A stretch of DNA of 64,000 nucleotides from Streptomyces sp. NBC_01439 (lineage in GTDB: Bacteria > Actinomycetota > Actinomycetes > Streptomycetales > Streptomycetaceae). Position 1 is the stretch's first letter, and each line of letters starts with the position of its first letter. Below are positions 35,243 through 44,100 of the stretch, in pieces. The DNA lies in the NCBI RefSeq assembly GCF_036227605.1, contig NZ_CP109487.1, forward strand, positions 5,681,001 to 5,745,000, given 5' to 3'. The translations under genes and the position numbers were made by a program. The notes under the pieces were generated by a model. The model had not been told where the DNA came from, ran no database searches, and was given only the letters and a program-made list of their open reading frames with translations.

Positions 35243-37827
35243 GCAACACCGTCCTGAAGACCTCGCGGCGCAACTTCGTCGCCCACAAGGGACGGATGGC
35301 GCTCTCCGCCGTCGCGGTCATGCTCTCCGTCGCCTTCGTCTGCGGCACCCTGGTGTTCACCGACACCATGAACACCACCTTCGACAAGCTGTTCGCCGTC
35401 ACCGGCTCCAACGTCGCGGTCAGCCCGAAGGCGGCCGAGGACGGCGAGGAGATCTCGGCCACCGGCAAGCCCGACTCGCTGCCCGCCTCTACGGTCGAGC
35501 AGGTCAGGAAGGTGAACGGGGTCAAGTCCGCCGAGGGCGGCGTGGTCTCGATGGCCGTCACGGTCGTCAACTCCAAGAACGAGAACATGGGCTCGACCAC
35601 CGGAGCCCCGACCATCGCGGGCAACTGGAGCGACAACGAGCTCAAGTCCATGAAGATCACCTCGGGTCAGGCCCCGCGCGGCCCCACCGAGGTCATGATC
35701 GACGCCGACACCGCCAAGAAGCACCACCTGAAGCTGGGTGACGAGCTGCGCACCATCGCCGTCACCGGCGACCTGCGCGCCAACATCTCCGGCATCGCCT
35801 CCTTCACCGTGACCAACCCGGGCGCGGCGGTCGTCTACTTCGACACCGCCACCGCGCAGCGCGGTCTGCTCGGTTCCACGGACGCCTTCACGCACGTCAA
35901 CGTGGTCGCCAAGGAGGGGGTGAGCGACGAGCAGCTGAAGCGGGACGTCGCCGCCGCCGTCGGCGCGGACACGTACAAGATCCAGACCGCCAAGGAAGCC
36001 GCGGACTCCAACCGCAAGGACGTCGGCTCCTTCCTCGACATCATGAAGTACGTGATGCTCGGTTTCGCGGGGGTCGCCTTCCTCGTCGGCATCTTCCTGA
36101 TCTTCAACACGTTCTCGATGCTGGTCGCCCAGCGCACCCGCGAGATCGGTCTGATGCGCGCCATCGGCGCCGACAGCGGCCAGATCCTCAAGTCGGTGGT
36201 CTTCGAGGCCTTCCTGCTCGGTGTCGTCGGCTCGCTGCTGGGCGTCGGCGCGGGCGTGGGCCTGGCCGTCGGCCTGATGGAGATCATGGGCCAGCTGGGC
36301 ATGCACCTGTCGACCGATGACCTGACCGTCGCCTGGACCACACCGGCCCTCGGCATCTTCCTCGGCGTCGTCGTCACCATCGTCTCCGCCTTCGTCCCGG
36401 CCCGCCGGGCCGGCAAGGTCTCCCCGATGGCGGCCCTGCGCGAGTCGGGCACCCCCGGCGACAAGAAGGCCGGCCGGGTCCGCGCCGCCCTGGGCCTGGT
36501 CCTCACCGGGATCGGCGGAGCCGCCCTGCTCCTCTCGGCGTCGGCCGAGGAGGCCGTACCCGGATCGACGTGGCTGGGCACGGGCGTGGTCCTCACCCTC
36601 ATCGGCTTCATCATCATCGGCCCGCTGCTCGCCGGCGTCGTCGTACGGGCCCTGTCCGGCGCGGTGCTGCGGCCCTTCGGGCCCGTCGGCCGGCTCGCCG
36701 AGCGCAACGCGCTGCGCAACCCGCGCCGTACCGGTGCCACCGCCGCCGCGCTGATGATCGGCCTGGCGCTGGTCGCCTGCCTGTCGGTGGTCGGCTCGTC
36801 CATGGTGGCCTCCGCCACCGAGGAGCTCGACAAGACGGTGGGCGCGGACTACATCGTCCAGTCGCAGAACCAGCAGCAGCCGGTCGTGCCGCAGGCCGAG
36901 GAGGCGCTGCGCGCCGCCAAGGGCCTGGACCACGTCACCCCGTACCGGCAGGTGCCGGCCACGGTCACCGCCCCCGACGGGAGCTCCGAGAAGAGCGACC
37001 TGGCCGTCACCGACCTGACGTACGCCCAGGACCTGCGGCGCAAGATGGTCACCGGGGAGCAGACGGCGGCGTTCGGCGAGGGCGCGCTCTCCGTCGGCTC
37101 GATCTACGCGGACAAGCACCACGTCAAGGTCGGCGACGAGCTGAAGGTCGACTTCACCGGCGGCCGGACCGCCACGCTGAAGGTCGCCGCGATCACCCTC
37201 GACGAGGGCAACATCGACAGGGGATCGATCTACGTCAGCACCGCGACCGCCGCGAAGTTCCTGCCGGCCGACCAGATGCCCCGGCCGATCATGCTGTTGG
37301 CCTCGGCGAAGGACGGGCAGTCCGACGCGGCCGCGTACACCGCCGTCAAGGCGGCGCTGGCCGACTACCCGCAGTACCAGGTGCGCAACCAGACCGACTA
37401 CAAGCAGGCCCTCAAGGACCAGGTCGGTCAGCTGCTGAACATGGTCTACGGGCTGCTCGCCCTCGCGATCATCGTCGCGGTCCTGGGCGTCGTGAACACC
37501 CTGGCCCTCTCGGTGGTCGAGCGGACCCGGGAGATCGGTCTGATGCGCGCCATCGGCCTCTCCCGCCGCCAGCTGCGCCGCATGATCCGCCTGGAATCGG
37601 TGGTCATCGCCCTCTTCGGCGCCCTGCTGGGCCTCGGGCTGGGCATGGGCTGGGGCGTGACCGCGCAGAAGCTGCTGGAGCTCGAGAACCTGAACGTCCT
37701 GGAGATCCCGTGGCCGACGATCCTCGGGGTGTTCGCCGCCTCGGCCTTCGTGGGCTTGTTCGCCGCACTGGTCCCGGCCTTCCGGGCAGGGCGGATGAAC
37801 GTACTGAACGCGATCGCGAGCGAGTAA
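35239..37827 (+). CDS. ABC transporter permease with two FtsX domains
   Basis: 862 residues with duplicated architecture: an N-terminal TM helix (VAVMLSVAFVCGTLVFTDTM), a large extracytoplasmic MacB-like domain (about 60-245), three TMs of a first FtsX domain (about 265-400; the FNTFSMLVAQRTREIGLMRAIG signature), two further TMs (about 425-490), a second periplasmic domain (about 520-720) and a second FtsX domain (about 735-860; NTLALSVVERTREIGLMRAIG). Such mechanotransmission permeases handle lipoproteins, peptides or antibiotics rather than small nutrients. Coupled to the ATPase by ATGA overlap. Substrate unknown. Confidence 0.93.
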   Translation: MSNTVLKTSRRNFVAHKGRMALSAVAVMLSVAFVCGTLVFTDTMNTTFDKLFAVTGSNVAVSPKAAEDGEEISATGKPDSLPASTVEQVRKVNGVKSAEGGVVSMAVTVVNSKNENMGSTTGAPTIAGNWSDNELKSMKITSGQAPRGPTEVMIDADTAKKHHLKLGDELRTIAVTGDLRANISGIASFTVTNPGAAVVYFDTATAQRGLLGSTDAFTHVNVVAKEGVSDEQLKRDVAAAVGADTYKIQTAKEAADSNRKDVGSFLDIMKYVMLGFAGVAFLVGIFLIFNTFSMLVAQRTREIGLMRAIGADSGQILKSVVFEAFLLGVVGSLLGVGAGVGLAVGLMEIMGQLGMHLSTDDLTVAWTTPALGIFLGVVVTIVSAFVPARRAGKVSPMAALRESGTPGDKKAGRVRAALGLVLTGIGGAALLLSASAEEAVPGSTWLGTGVVLTLIGFIIIGPLLAGVVVRALSGAVLRPFGPVGRLAERNALRNPRRTGATAAALMIGLALVACLSVVGSSMVASATEELDKTVGADYIVQSQNQQQPVVPQAEEALRAAKGLDHVTPYRQVPATVTAPDGSSEKSDLAVTDLTYAQDLRRKMVTGEQTAAFGEGALSVGSIYADKHHVKVGDELKVDFTGGRTATLKVAAITLDEGNIDRGSIYVSTATAAKFLPADQMPRPIMLLASAKDGQSDAAAYTAVKAALADYPQYQVRNQTDYKQALKDQVGQLLNMVYGLLALAIIVAVLGVVNTLALSVVERTREIGLMRAIGLSRRQLRRMIRLESVVIALFGALLGLGLGMGWGVTAQKLLELENLNVLEIPWPTILGVFAASAFVGLFAALVPAFRAGRMNVLNAIASE

Positions 37828-37852
37828 CCGGCTCGCGTTCGTTCGGGGGAAT

Positions 37853-37884
37853 GCCGGTCCGGGACCTCGGGGTCCCGGACCGGC
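37853..37884. terminator. ABC operon terminator
   Basis: Perfect 14-bp stem GCCGGTCCGGGACC/GGTCCCGGACCGGC closed by a TCGG tetraloop, between convergent genes. Confidence 0.9.
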
Positions 37885-37922
37885 GTCGTCGTACGGGGCG
37901 GGGCCGACGCCGGCCTTCCCCT

Positions 37923-39329
37923 TCACTCCCGCTGCATCAGGACGATGCCGCCGGCCTCGCCCACGAGGGTGAACCGCTCGCCGGGGTGCAGCTGGCCGGC
38001 GTAGCCGGTCGGGTCCTCGCCGGCCCACTTGGAGGAGTTGTCGATGGTGATCCAGTCGGGGACCACGCCCTTGCTGCCGCCGATCCACAGCACGCGGCAG
38101 CGGGAGGTCAGCCGGGTCAGCGGGGTGGTGTCGGCCTCCACAGTCGCCCCGTCGGGGATCCGGTCCAGGAGCCGCTCGATCGCCGTGACCCGCTCGGGCT
38201 TCTCGTACGTACGGGCCTCGACGAGCTTGGCCGTCGGCATGGCGGTCGCGCTCAGGGCGAGGGCGGCGGCCAGCACGGCGGTCGGCATCTGAAGGGCGTA
38301 CGAGCGCAGCCGGGGGTGCTCGCTGCGCCGGACGGTGTCGATGGCGTCGACCAGGGCGAGGGCCACGACGGGCATGAGGACGGCGCTGTAGTGCCAGTCG
38401 GTGGACCAGTAGTGGTCGTCCCCCGACAGGAACCGCCAGCCGAGGGTGGGCGCGGCCACCAGGAGCAGCGGCGAGCGCAGCGCGAGCAGCCCGGAGGTGG
38501 GGACCAGCACCCAGGCCAAGGTGGTGAGCTTGGTGCCGATGCCGCCGAGCGGACCCGCCCCGTCGATCTTGTCCCAGTAGCCGTACCCCGCCGTGGCGAA
38601 GGCCGGTATGAAGACGGTGAACACCAGGACGGCGAAGACGCAGGCCGCGGCGGCGACGCCGAGCGCGGCCATGGCGATCCGCCGGTTGGCGTCGCGGGCC
38701 CGCCAGGCCACCACCACGGCCAGCGCGGCGAGCGTGAAGCCGAGGTCCTCCTTGACGAGGACCAGCGGCAGCCCCCACAGCAGGGCGGCCCGCCAACGTC
38801 GGGCGAGCACCGCCTCCAGGGCGAAGGCCAGCAGGGGCACGGCGAAGGCGATCTCGTGGAAGTCGAACTCGACGGCCCGCTGGACGCCCCAGGACAGCCC
38901 GTACGCGATGCCGACCGCGAGTCCGCGGGCCCGGCCGAGGAACCGTACGGCCGCCCGGGTGACGGGCACGGCGGACAGCGCGAACAGCGCCGACTGCACG
39001 ACCAGCAGGGTGAGGGGCCCGGGGAAGACCCGGTAGACGGGGGCGACGAGCGCGATAATCGGGCTGAAGTGGTCCCCGAGGATGTTGGCCCCCGGCCCCT
39101 TCAGGTCGGCGACGGGCTCCTGCAGGTGCGCGTACGCGCGGATCGCCTGCTCGAAGATCCCCAGGTCCCAGGAGGCCCAGTCCATCCGCCGGAACCGGCC
39201 GACGGACAGGACGAGGTAGACGGCGAACAGTCCGGCGGCCACCAGCCAGGGCGGGGCCCACGCGTACCGGTCCGGTTTCGCGGGTGCCGGTACCACCGGC
39301 GCCGGGCGGGCCATCGCATCGCTCGTCAC
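37923..39329 (-). CDS. DUF2079 polytopic membrane protein
   Basis: 468 residues. The N-terminal signature GRFRRMDWASWDLGIFEQAIRAY and NILGDHFSPIIALVAPVYR, followed by QRAVEFDFHEIAFAVPLLAF, is diagnostic of DUF2079, a family of multi-pass proteins that look like GT-C glycosyltransferases; about nine to ten hydrophobic helices are visible, ending with a C-terminal extracytoplasmic segment (CRVLWIGGSKGVVPDWITID). GTG 39329 is chosen because GGAGGAG is nine bases ahead. Monocistronic. A role in cell-envelope glycosylation is inferred only. Confidence 0.85.
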   Translation of the reverse strand: MTSDAMARPAPVVPAPAKPDRYAWAPPWLVAAGLFAVYLVLSVGRFRRMDWASWDLGIFEQAIRAYAHLQEPVADLKGPGANILGDHFSPIIALVAPVYRVFPGPLTLLVVQSALFALSAVPVTRAAVRFLGRARGLAVGIAYGLSWGVQRAVEFDFHEIAFAVPLLAFALEAVLARRWRAALLWGLPLVLVKEDLGFTLAALAVVVAWRARDANRRIAMAALGVAAAACVFAVLVFTVFIPAFATAGYGYWDKIDGAGPLGGIGTKLTTLAWVLVPTSGLLALRSPLLLVAAPTLGWRFLSGDDHYWSTDWHYSAVLMPVVALALVDAIDTVRRSEHPRLRSYALQMPTAVLAAALALSATAMPTAKLVEARTYEKPERVTAIERLLDRIPDGATVEADTTPLTRLTSRCRVLWIGGSKGVVPDWITIDNSSKWAGEDPTGYAGQLHPGERFTLVGEAGGIVLMQRE

Positions 39330-39554
39330 GGACTCGTGCTCCTCCGCAGGTAGTGGTCTCCCCGGCGGAAGACGACACGGCGAGCTCGGACAGGCAGAAC
39401 AGGAACATCGTAAAGCGGCGCGGGGGGCGTCGTCGTAGGGTGGGAACCCCCGGCCCGTGCGACGTGTCGGGCCCTTCGCGTTGCCCCCGCACCCGCACCG
39501 CACCGCACCGCACACCTTCAGACTCCAGACCTTCACCGGACGGAAAGCCTCTTC

Positions 39555-42500
39555 ATGAGCCTGCACGGACTGCTCGACGCCGTCACCCGTGATGCCGCCC
39601 TCGCCGAGGCGGTCAGCGCGGCCGGGGACGGCAAGCGCATGCACGTGGACCTGGTCGGACCCGCCGCCGCGCGGCCCTTCGCGATCGCCGCGCTGGCCCG
39701 GCAGACGGGGCGGACCGTGCTGGCGGTCACCGCCACCGGGCGCGAGGCCGAGGACCTCGCCGCCGCGCTGCGCTCCTTGCTGCCGCCCGACGAGGTGGTG
39801 GACTACCCGTCGTGGGAGACCCTCCCGCACGAGCGGCTCAGTCCGCGCAGCGACACCATGGGCCGCCGGCTCGCCGTCCTGCGCCGCCTGGTGCACCCGA
39901 GCAAGGACGACCCGGCCGCAGGTCCCGTGAGCGTGCTCGTCGCGCCCATCCGGTCGGTGCTCCAGCCACAGGTCAAGGGGCTCGGTGAGCTGGTCCCGGT
40001 CAGCCTGCGCCAAGGCGGCGGCGCCGACCTCGGCGAGATCACCGAGGCGCTGGCCGCCGCCGCGTACGCGCGGGTCGAGCTCGTCGAGAAGCGCGGGGAG
40101 TTCGCCGTGCGCGGCGGCATCCTCGACGTGTTCCCGCCCACCGAGGAACACCCGCTGCGCATCGAGTTCTGGGGCGACGAGGTCGAAGAGATCCGTTACT
40201 TCAAGGTCGCCGACCAGCGCTCCCTGGAGATCGCCGAGCACGGGCTGTGGGCCCCGCCCTGCCGCGAGCTGCTGTTGACCGACGCGGTACGGGAGCGGGC
40301 CGCGGCCCTCGCCGAGGCCCACCCCGAGCTCGGCGAGCTGCTGCACAAGATCGCCGAGGGGATCGCCGTGGAGGGCATGGAATCCCTCGCCCCGGTCCTC
40401 GTCGACGAGATGGAACTGTTGATCGACGTGCTGCCCGCCGGGTCGATGGCCGTGGTCTGCGATCCGGAGCGGGTCCGGACCCGGGCCGCCGACCTCGTGG
40501 CGACGAGCCAGGAGTTCCTGATGGCCTCCTGGGCGGCCACCGCGGGCGGCGGCGAGGCCCCCATCGACGTCGGCGCGGCCTCGCTCCGCGGGATCGCCGA
40601 CGTCCGCGACCGGGCCCGCGAGCTGGACATGATGTGGTGGTCGGTGTCGCCCTTCGCCGCCGACGAGAGCGCGGGCGGCAGCGACACCCTCAAGCTCGGC
40701 ATGCACGCCCCGGAGGCCTACCGGGGCGACACCGCCCGGGCGCTGGCCGACACCAAGGGCTGGATCGCCGACGGCTGGCACACCGTCTACCTCACCGAGG
40801 GCCACGGCCCGGCCGCCCGTACCGTCGAGGTGCTCGGCGGCGAGGGCATCGCGGCCCGGCTGGAGCCGGAACTGCGCTCCCTCGAGCCGAGCCTGGTGCA
40901 CGTCGCCTGTGGCTCGATCGACAACGGCTTCGTCGACCCGGTGCTGCGCCTGGCCGTCCTCACCGAGACCGACCTGACCGGTCAGCGCACCGCCACCAAG
41001 GACCTCGGCCGGATGCCGACCCGGCGCCGCAAGACCATCGACCCGCTGACCCTGGAGGCCGGCGACTACATCGTCCACGAGCAGCACGGCGTGGGCCGCT
41101 ACGTCGAGATGGTCCAGCGCACGGTGCAGGGCGCCACCCGCGAGTACCTGCTGGTGGAGTACGCGCCGGCCAAGCGCGGCCAGCCCGGCGACCGCCTCTA
41201 CATCCCCACCGACCAGCTGGAGCAGGTCACCAAGTACGTGGGCGGCGAGGCCCCGACCCTGCACCGGCTCGGCGGCGCCGACTGGACCAAGACCAAGGCG
41301 CGCGCGAAGAAGGCTGTCAAGGAGATCGCCGCCGACCTCATCAAGCTCTACAGCGCGCGCATGGCGGCCCCCGGCCACACCTTCGGACCGGACACCCCCT
41401 GGCAGCGCGAGTTGGAGGACGCCTTCCCGTACGCGGAGACGCCCGACCAGCTCACCACCATCGCCGAGGTCAAGGAGGACATGGAGAAGTCGGTCCCGAT
41501 GGACCGGCTGATCTGCGGCGACGTCGGATACGGCAAAACCGAAATTGCCGTGAGAGCCGCGTTCAAGGCGGTCCAGGACGGCAAGCAGGTCGCCGTCCTC
41601 GTCCCGACGACCCTGCTCGTGCAGCAGCACTACGGCACCTTCTCCGAGCGCTACAGCCAGTTCCCCGTCAAGGTGAAGGCGCTCTCGCGCTTCCAGAGCG
41701 AGGGCGAGTCCAAGGCCACCCTGGAGGGCCTCCACGAGGGCTCGGTGGACGTGGTCATCGGTACCCACCGGCTGTTCTCGCAGGAGACGAGGTTCAAGGA
41801 CCTCGGCCTGGTCATCGTCGACGAGGAGCAGCGCTTCGGCGTGGAGCACAAGGAGCAGCTGAAGAAGCTCCGCGCCAACGTGGACGTGCTCACCATGTCC
41901 GCGACCCCGATCCCGCGCACCCTGGAGATGGCGGTGACCGGCATCCGCGAGATGTCGACGATCACCACCCCGCCGGAGGAGCGCCACCCGGTGCTGACCT
42001 TCGTCGGCCCGTACGAGGAGAAGCAGATCGGTGCGGCCATCCGCCGCGAGCTGCTGCGCGAGGGCCAGTGCTTCTACATCCACAACCGGGTCGAGTCGAT
42101 CGACCGGGCGGCGGCCAAGCTGCGCGAGATCGTGCCCGAGGCGCGGATCGCGACGGCGCACGGCCAGATGTCGGAGCAGGCCCTGGAGCAGGTCGTCGTC
42201 GACTTCTGGGAGAAGAAGTTCGACGTGCTCGTCTCGACGACGATCGTCGAGTCCGGCATCGACATCTCCAACGCCAACACCCTGATCGTGGAGCGCGGCG
42301 ACAACTTCGGCCTGAGCCAGCTGCACCAGCTGCGCGGTCGCGTCGGGCGCGGCCGCGAGCGCGGGTACGCGTACTTCCTCTACCCGCCGGAGAAGCCGCT
42401 GACCGAGACCGCGCACGAGCGCCTCGCGACGATCGCCCAGCACACCGAGATGGGCGCGGGCATGTACGTGGCGATGAAGGACCTGGAGATCCGCGGCGCG

Positions 42501-43088
42501 GGCAATCTGCTCGGCGGCGAGCAGTCCGGTCACATCGCGGGCGTCGGCTTCGACCTCTACATCCGGATGGTCGGCGAGGCCGTGGCCGACTACCGGGCCG
42601 CGGTCGAGGGTCAGGTGGAGGAGGAGCCGCCGTTGGAGGTCAAGATCGAGCTGCCGGTCGACGCGCACGTTCCGCACGACTACGCGCCCGGCGAGCGGCT
42701 GCGCCTGCAGGCGTACCGGTCCATCGCCTCCGCCACCTCCGAGGCGGACATCAAGGCCGTGCGGGAGGAGCTCACCGACCGCTACGGCAAGCTGCCGGAG
42801 CCGGTGGAGAACCTGCTGCTGGTGGCCGGGCTGCGGATGCTGGCCCGGGCCTGCGGGGTCGGGGACATCACCCTCCAGGGCAACAACGTCCGGTTCGGGC
42901 CGGTGGAGCTGCGCGAGTCGCAGGAGCTGCGGCTCAAGCGGCTCTACCCGGGGACGGTGCTCAAGCCCGCCACCTCGCAGGTGCTGGTCCCGCGCCCGAA
43001 GGCGGGCAAGATCGGCGGGAAGCCGGTGGTCGGGCGGGAACTGCTGGCCTGGACGGGGGAGTTCCTCACCACCATCCTCGGTTCGTAG
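39555..43088 (+). CDS. mfd: Transcription-repair coupling factor Mfd
   Basis: 1,177 residues, normal length. It displaces RNA polymerase stalled at DNA lesions and recruits UvrA. The order is UvrB-homology region (about 1-350, with LPHERLSPRSDTMGRRL and the beta-hairpin-less FAVRGGILDVFPP), the RNA-polymerase-interacting domain (about 480-560, YIVHEQHGVGRYVEMVQRTV), and the RecG-like translocase (Walker A GDVGYGKTE at about 655, DEEQRFGVEHKEQLK, TATPIPRTL-type SATPIPRTLEMAV, VESGIDISNANTLIVERGD, QLRGRVGRGRERGYAY), ending in the TRCF C-terminal domain. ATG 39555. All helicase motifs are intact. Confidence 0.97.
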   Translation: MSLHGLLDAVTRDAALAEAVSAAGDGKRMHVDLVGPAAARPFAIAALARQTGRTVLAVTATGREAEDLAAALRSLLPPDEVVDYPSWETLPHERLSPRSDTMGRRLAVLRRLVHPSKDDPAAGPVSVLVAPIRSVLQPQVKGLGELVPVSLRQGGGADLGEITEALAAAAYARVELVEKRGEFAVRGGILDVFPPTEEHPLRIEFWGDEVEEIRYFKVADQRSLEIAEHGLWAPPCRELLLTDAVRERAAALAEAHPELGELLHKIAEGIAVEGMESLAPVLVDEMELLIDVLPAGSMAVVCDPERVRTRAADLVATSQEFLMASWAATAGGGEAPIDVGAASLRGIADVRDRARELDMMWWSVSPFAADESAGGSDTLKLGMHAPEAYRGDTARALADTKGWIADGWHTVYLTEGHGPAARTVEVLGGEGIAARLEPELRSLEPSLVHVACGSIDNGFVDPVLRLAVLTETDLTGQRTATKDLGRMPTRRRKTIDPLTLEAGDYIVHEQHGVGRYVEMVQRTVQGATREYLLVEYAPAKRGQPGDRLYIPTDQLEQVTKYVGGEAPTLHRLGGADWTKTKARAKKAVKEIAADLIKLYSARMAAPGHTFGPDTPWQRELEDAFPYAETPDQLTTIAEVKEDMEKSVPMDRLICGDVGYGKTEIAVRAAFKAVQDGKQVAVLVPTTLLVQQHYGTFSERYSQFPVKVKALSRFQSEGESKATLEGLHEGSVDVVIGTHRLFSQETRFKDLGLVIVDEEQRFGVEHKEQLKKLRANVDVLTMSATPIPRTLEMAVTGIREMSTITTPPEERHPVLTFVGPYEEKQIGAAIRRELLREGQCFYIHNRVESIDRAAAKLREIVPEARIATAHGQMSEQALEQVVVDFWEKKFDVLVSTTIVESGIDISNANTLIVERGDNFGLSQLHQLRGRVGRGRERGYAYFLYPPEKPLTETAHERLATIAQHTEMGAGMYVAMKDLEIRGAGNLLGGEQSGHIAGVGFDLYIRMVGEAVADYRAAVEGQVEEEPPLEVKIELPVDAHVPHDYAPGERLRLQAYRSIASATSEADIKAVREELTDRYGKLPEPVENLLLVAGLRMLARACGVGDITLQGNNVRFGPVELRESQELRLKRLYPGTVLKPATSQVLVPRPKAGKIGGKPVVGRELLAWTGEFLTTILGS

Positions 43089-43113
43089 CGGCCGTAGCGG
43101 ATGCGCTGACGAC

Positions 43114-43164
43114 GGGAACGGCCGTGGCCGGGGACCTCAGGGGCCCCCGGCCACGGCCGTTCCC
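43114..43164. terminator. mfd bidirectional terminator
   Basis: Perfect 20-bp arms (GGGAACGGCCGTGGCCGGGG at 43114-43133, complement at 43145-43164) with an 11-nt loop between convergent genes. Confidence 0.92.
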
Positions 43165-43175
43165 GCGTGCGCGGC

Positions 43176-43889
43176 TCAGCCCAGCTGGTCCGCGTCTATG
43201 ACGTCCTTGTCGGCCGGGGCCTCGGCCTGGACCGGCTTGTCGAAGCCCGAGAAGGAGATCTCGGCCGGTTCCTTGCCGGTGATGCCCGCCTTGAGCAGGT
43301 AGGGCGTGCCCTCGGTGGCGACCAGCAGGGTCTCGGTGCCCTCGTCGGTCTTCGTGGTCAGGGTGAGGGCCTTCTGGCCGTCGACCGAGGTGACCTTGCC
43401 CTTCTCCGCGCCCTTGCTGTCGTCGAACTCCTTGAGCAGTTCGTCCAGGTCGCACAGGGAGGCGAGCTCCTTGGCGTCGGCGTCCGAGACCTTCGACTTC
43501 AGCCAGTGGCCCGCCAGCAGCTTGACCGCCCCGTCCGCCTGGTCCTTGGGCAGGTCCTTCATCTGCGAGCGGTAGAAGGGCTCGTCCGCCTTGATGAACA
43601 CGAACTGGGCGTTGCGGATCAGCTCGAAGGAGCCCTCCTGGCCGGCCATCGTGCCCCGGCAGTCGCCGGTCTTGCTGACGGCCATGTTCAGGTCCATCGG
43701 CTTGCCGTCGGCCCAGATCTTGCCGCTGACGGTGAGCGAGGTGGCGCCGCGCAGGGCGTCCACGGACTTGTCCGCGACCTCGGAGCCGGAGAGATCCGCG
43801 AACGGGCCGGAGGCGAAGCACCCGGTGAGGCCGAGGGCGGCGGCGCAGGCGAGGGCGGCGGTGGCGGTGAGGCGGTGAGCGGTGCGCAT
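43176..43889 (-). CDS. Secreted lipoprotein (LolA/LppX-like shape)
   Basis: 237 residues. A signal peptide (MRTAHRLTATAALACAAALG) ends at lipobox LTGC, Cys24 being the lipidated residue. The mature part (ADKSVDALRGATSLTVSGKI, DLNMAVSKTGDCRGTM, KVTSVDGQKALTLTTKTDEG) has the alternating pattern of the LolA/LppX lipid-binding beta-barrel half. Function unknown; location is predicted on the outer face of the membrane. ATG 43889. It converges on mfd. Confidence 0.82.
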   Translation of the reverse strand: MRTAHRLTATAALACAAALGLTGCFASGPFADLSGSEVADKSVDALRGATSLTVSGKIWADGKPMDLNMAVSKTGDCRGTMAGQEGSFELIRNAQFVFIKADEPFYRSQMKDLPKDQADGAVKLLAGHWLKSKVSDADAKELASLCDLDELLKEFDDSKGAEKGKVTSVDGQKALTLTTKTDEGTETLLVATEGTPYLLKAGITGKEPAEISFSGFDKPVQAEAPADKDVIDADQLG

Positions 43890-44014
43890 GGGGACTCTCT
43901 AGGGCAGCTGGAAGGGGTAAAGGAAGATTAAAGGAGAACCGGAAGATCGTGTTCCGCTCGTGGGCGTGTGCAGCGGTCCGGCGGGTGAAGGCGTGCCGAT
44001 CACAGCAGATTCTT

Positions 44015-44066
44015 GTGAACCGAGTCAACATGATTCACAGATATTCTTGAGTTCACGCTGTGAATC
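44015..44066. promoter_or_regulatory. Repeated GTGAA/TTCAC half-sites upstream of the methyltransferase
   Basis: A perfect 9-bp inverted repeat GATTCACAG (44032-44040) / CTGTGAATC (44058-44066), with further half-sites GTGAA at 44015 and TTCAC at 44052. The cluster ends 34 bp before the methyltransferase start and is a likely operator; the protein it controls carries its own N-terminal HTH and could bind here. Confidence 0.55.
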
Positions 44067-44100
44067 GATCTCTCGAGCGTGAGCGGGTATGCTCCCCGGC

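Noticed and set aside
35122..39513. Open frame of 1,463 codons on the minus strand
   Set aside because: It runs antisense through the ABC permease and only partly overlaps the DUF2079 gene in another frame. Such long frames are a by-product of very high GC with G/C at third positions; the composition is low-complexity Gly/Arg/Asp with no domain.
39490..39515. CACCG short tandem repeat before mfd as a regulatory site
   Set aside because: Only about four imperfect copies of a 5-bp GC-rich unit, which is expected by chance in this composition.
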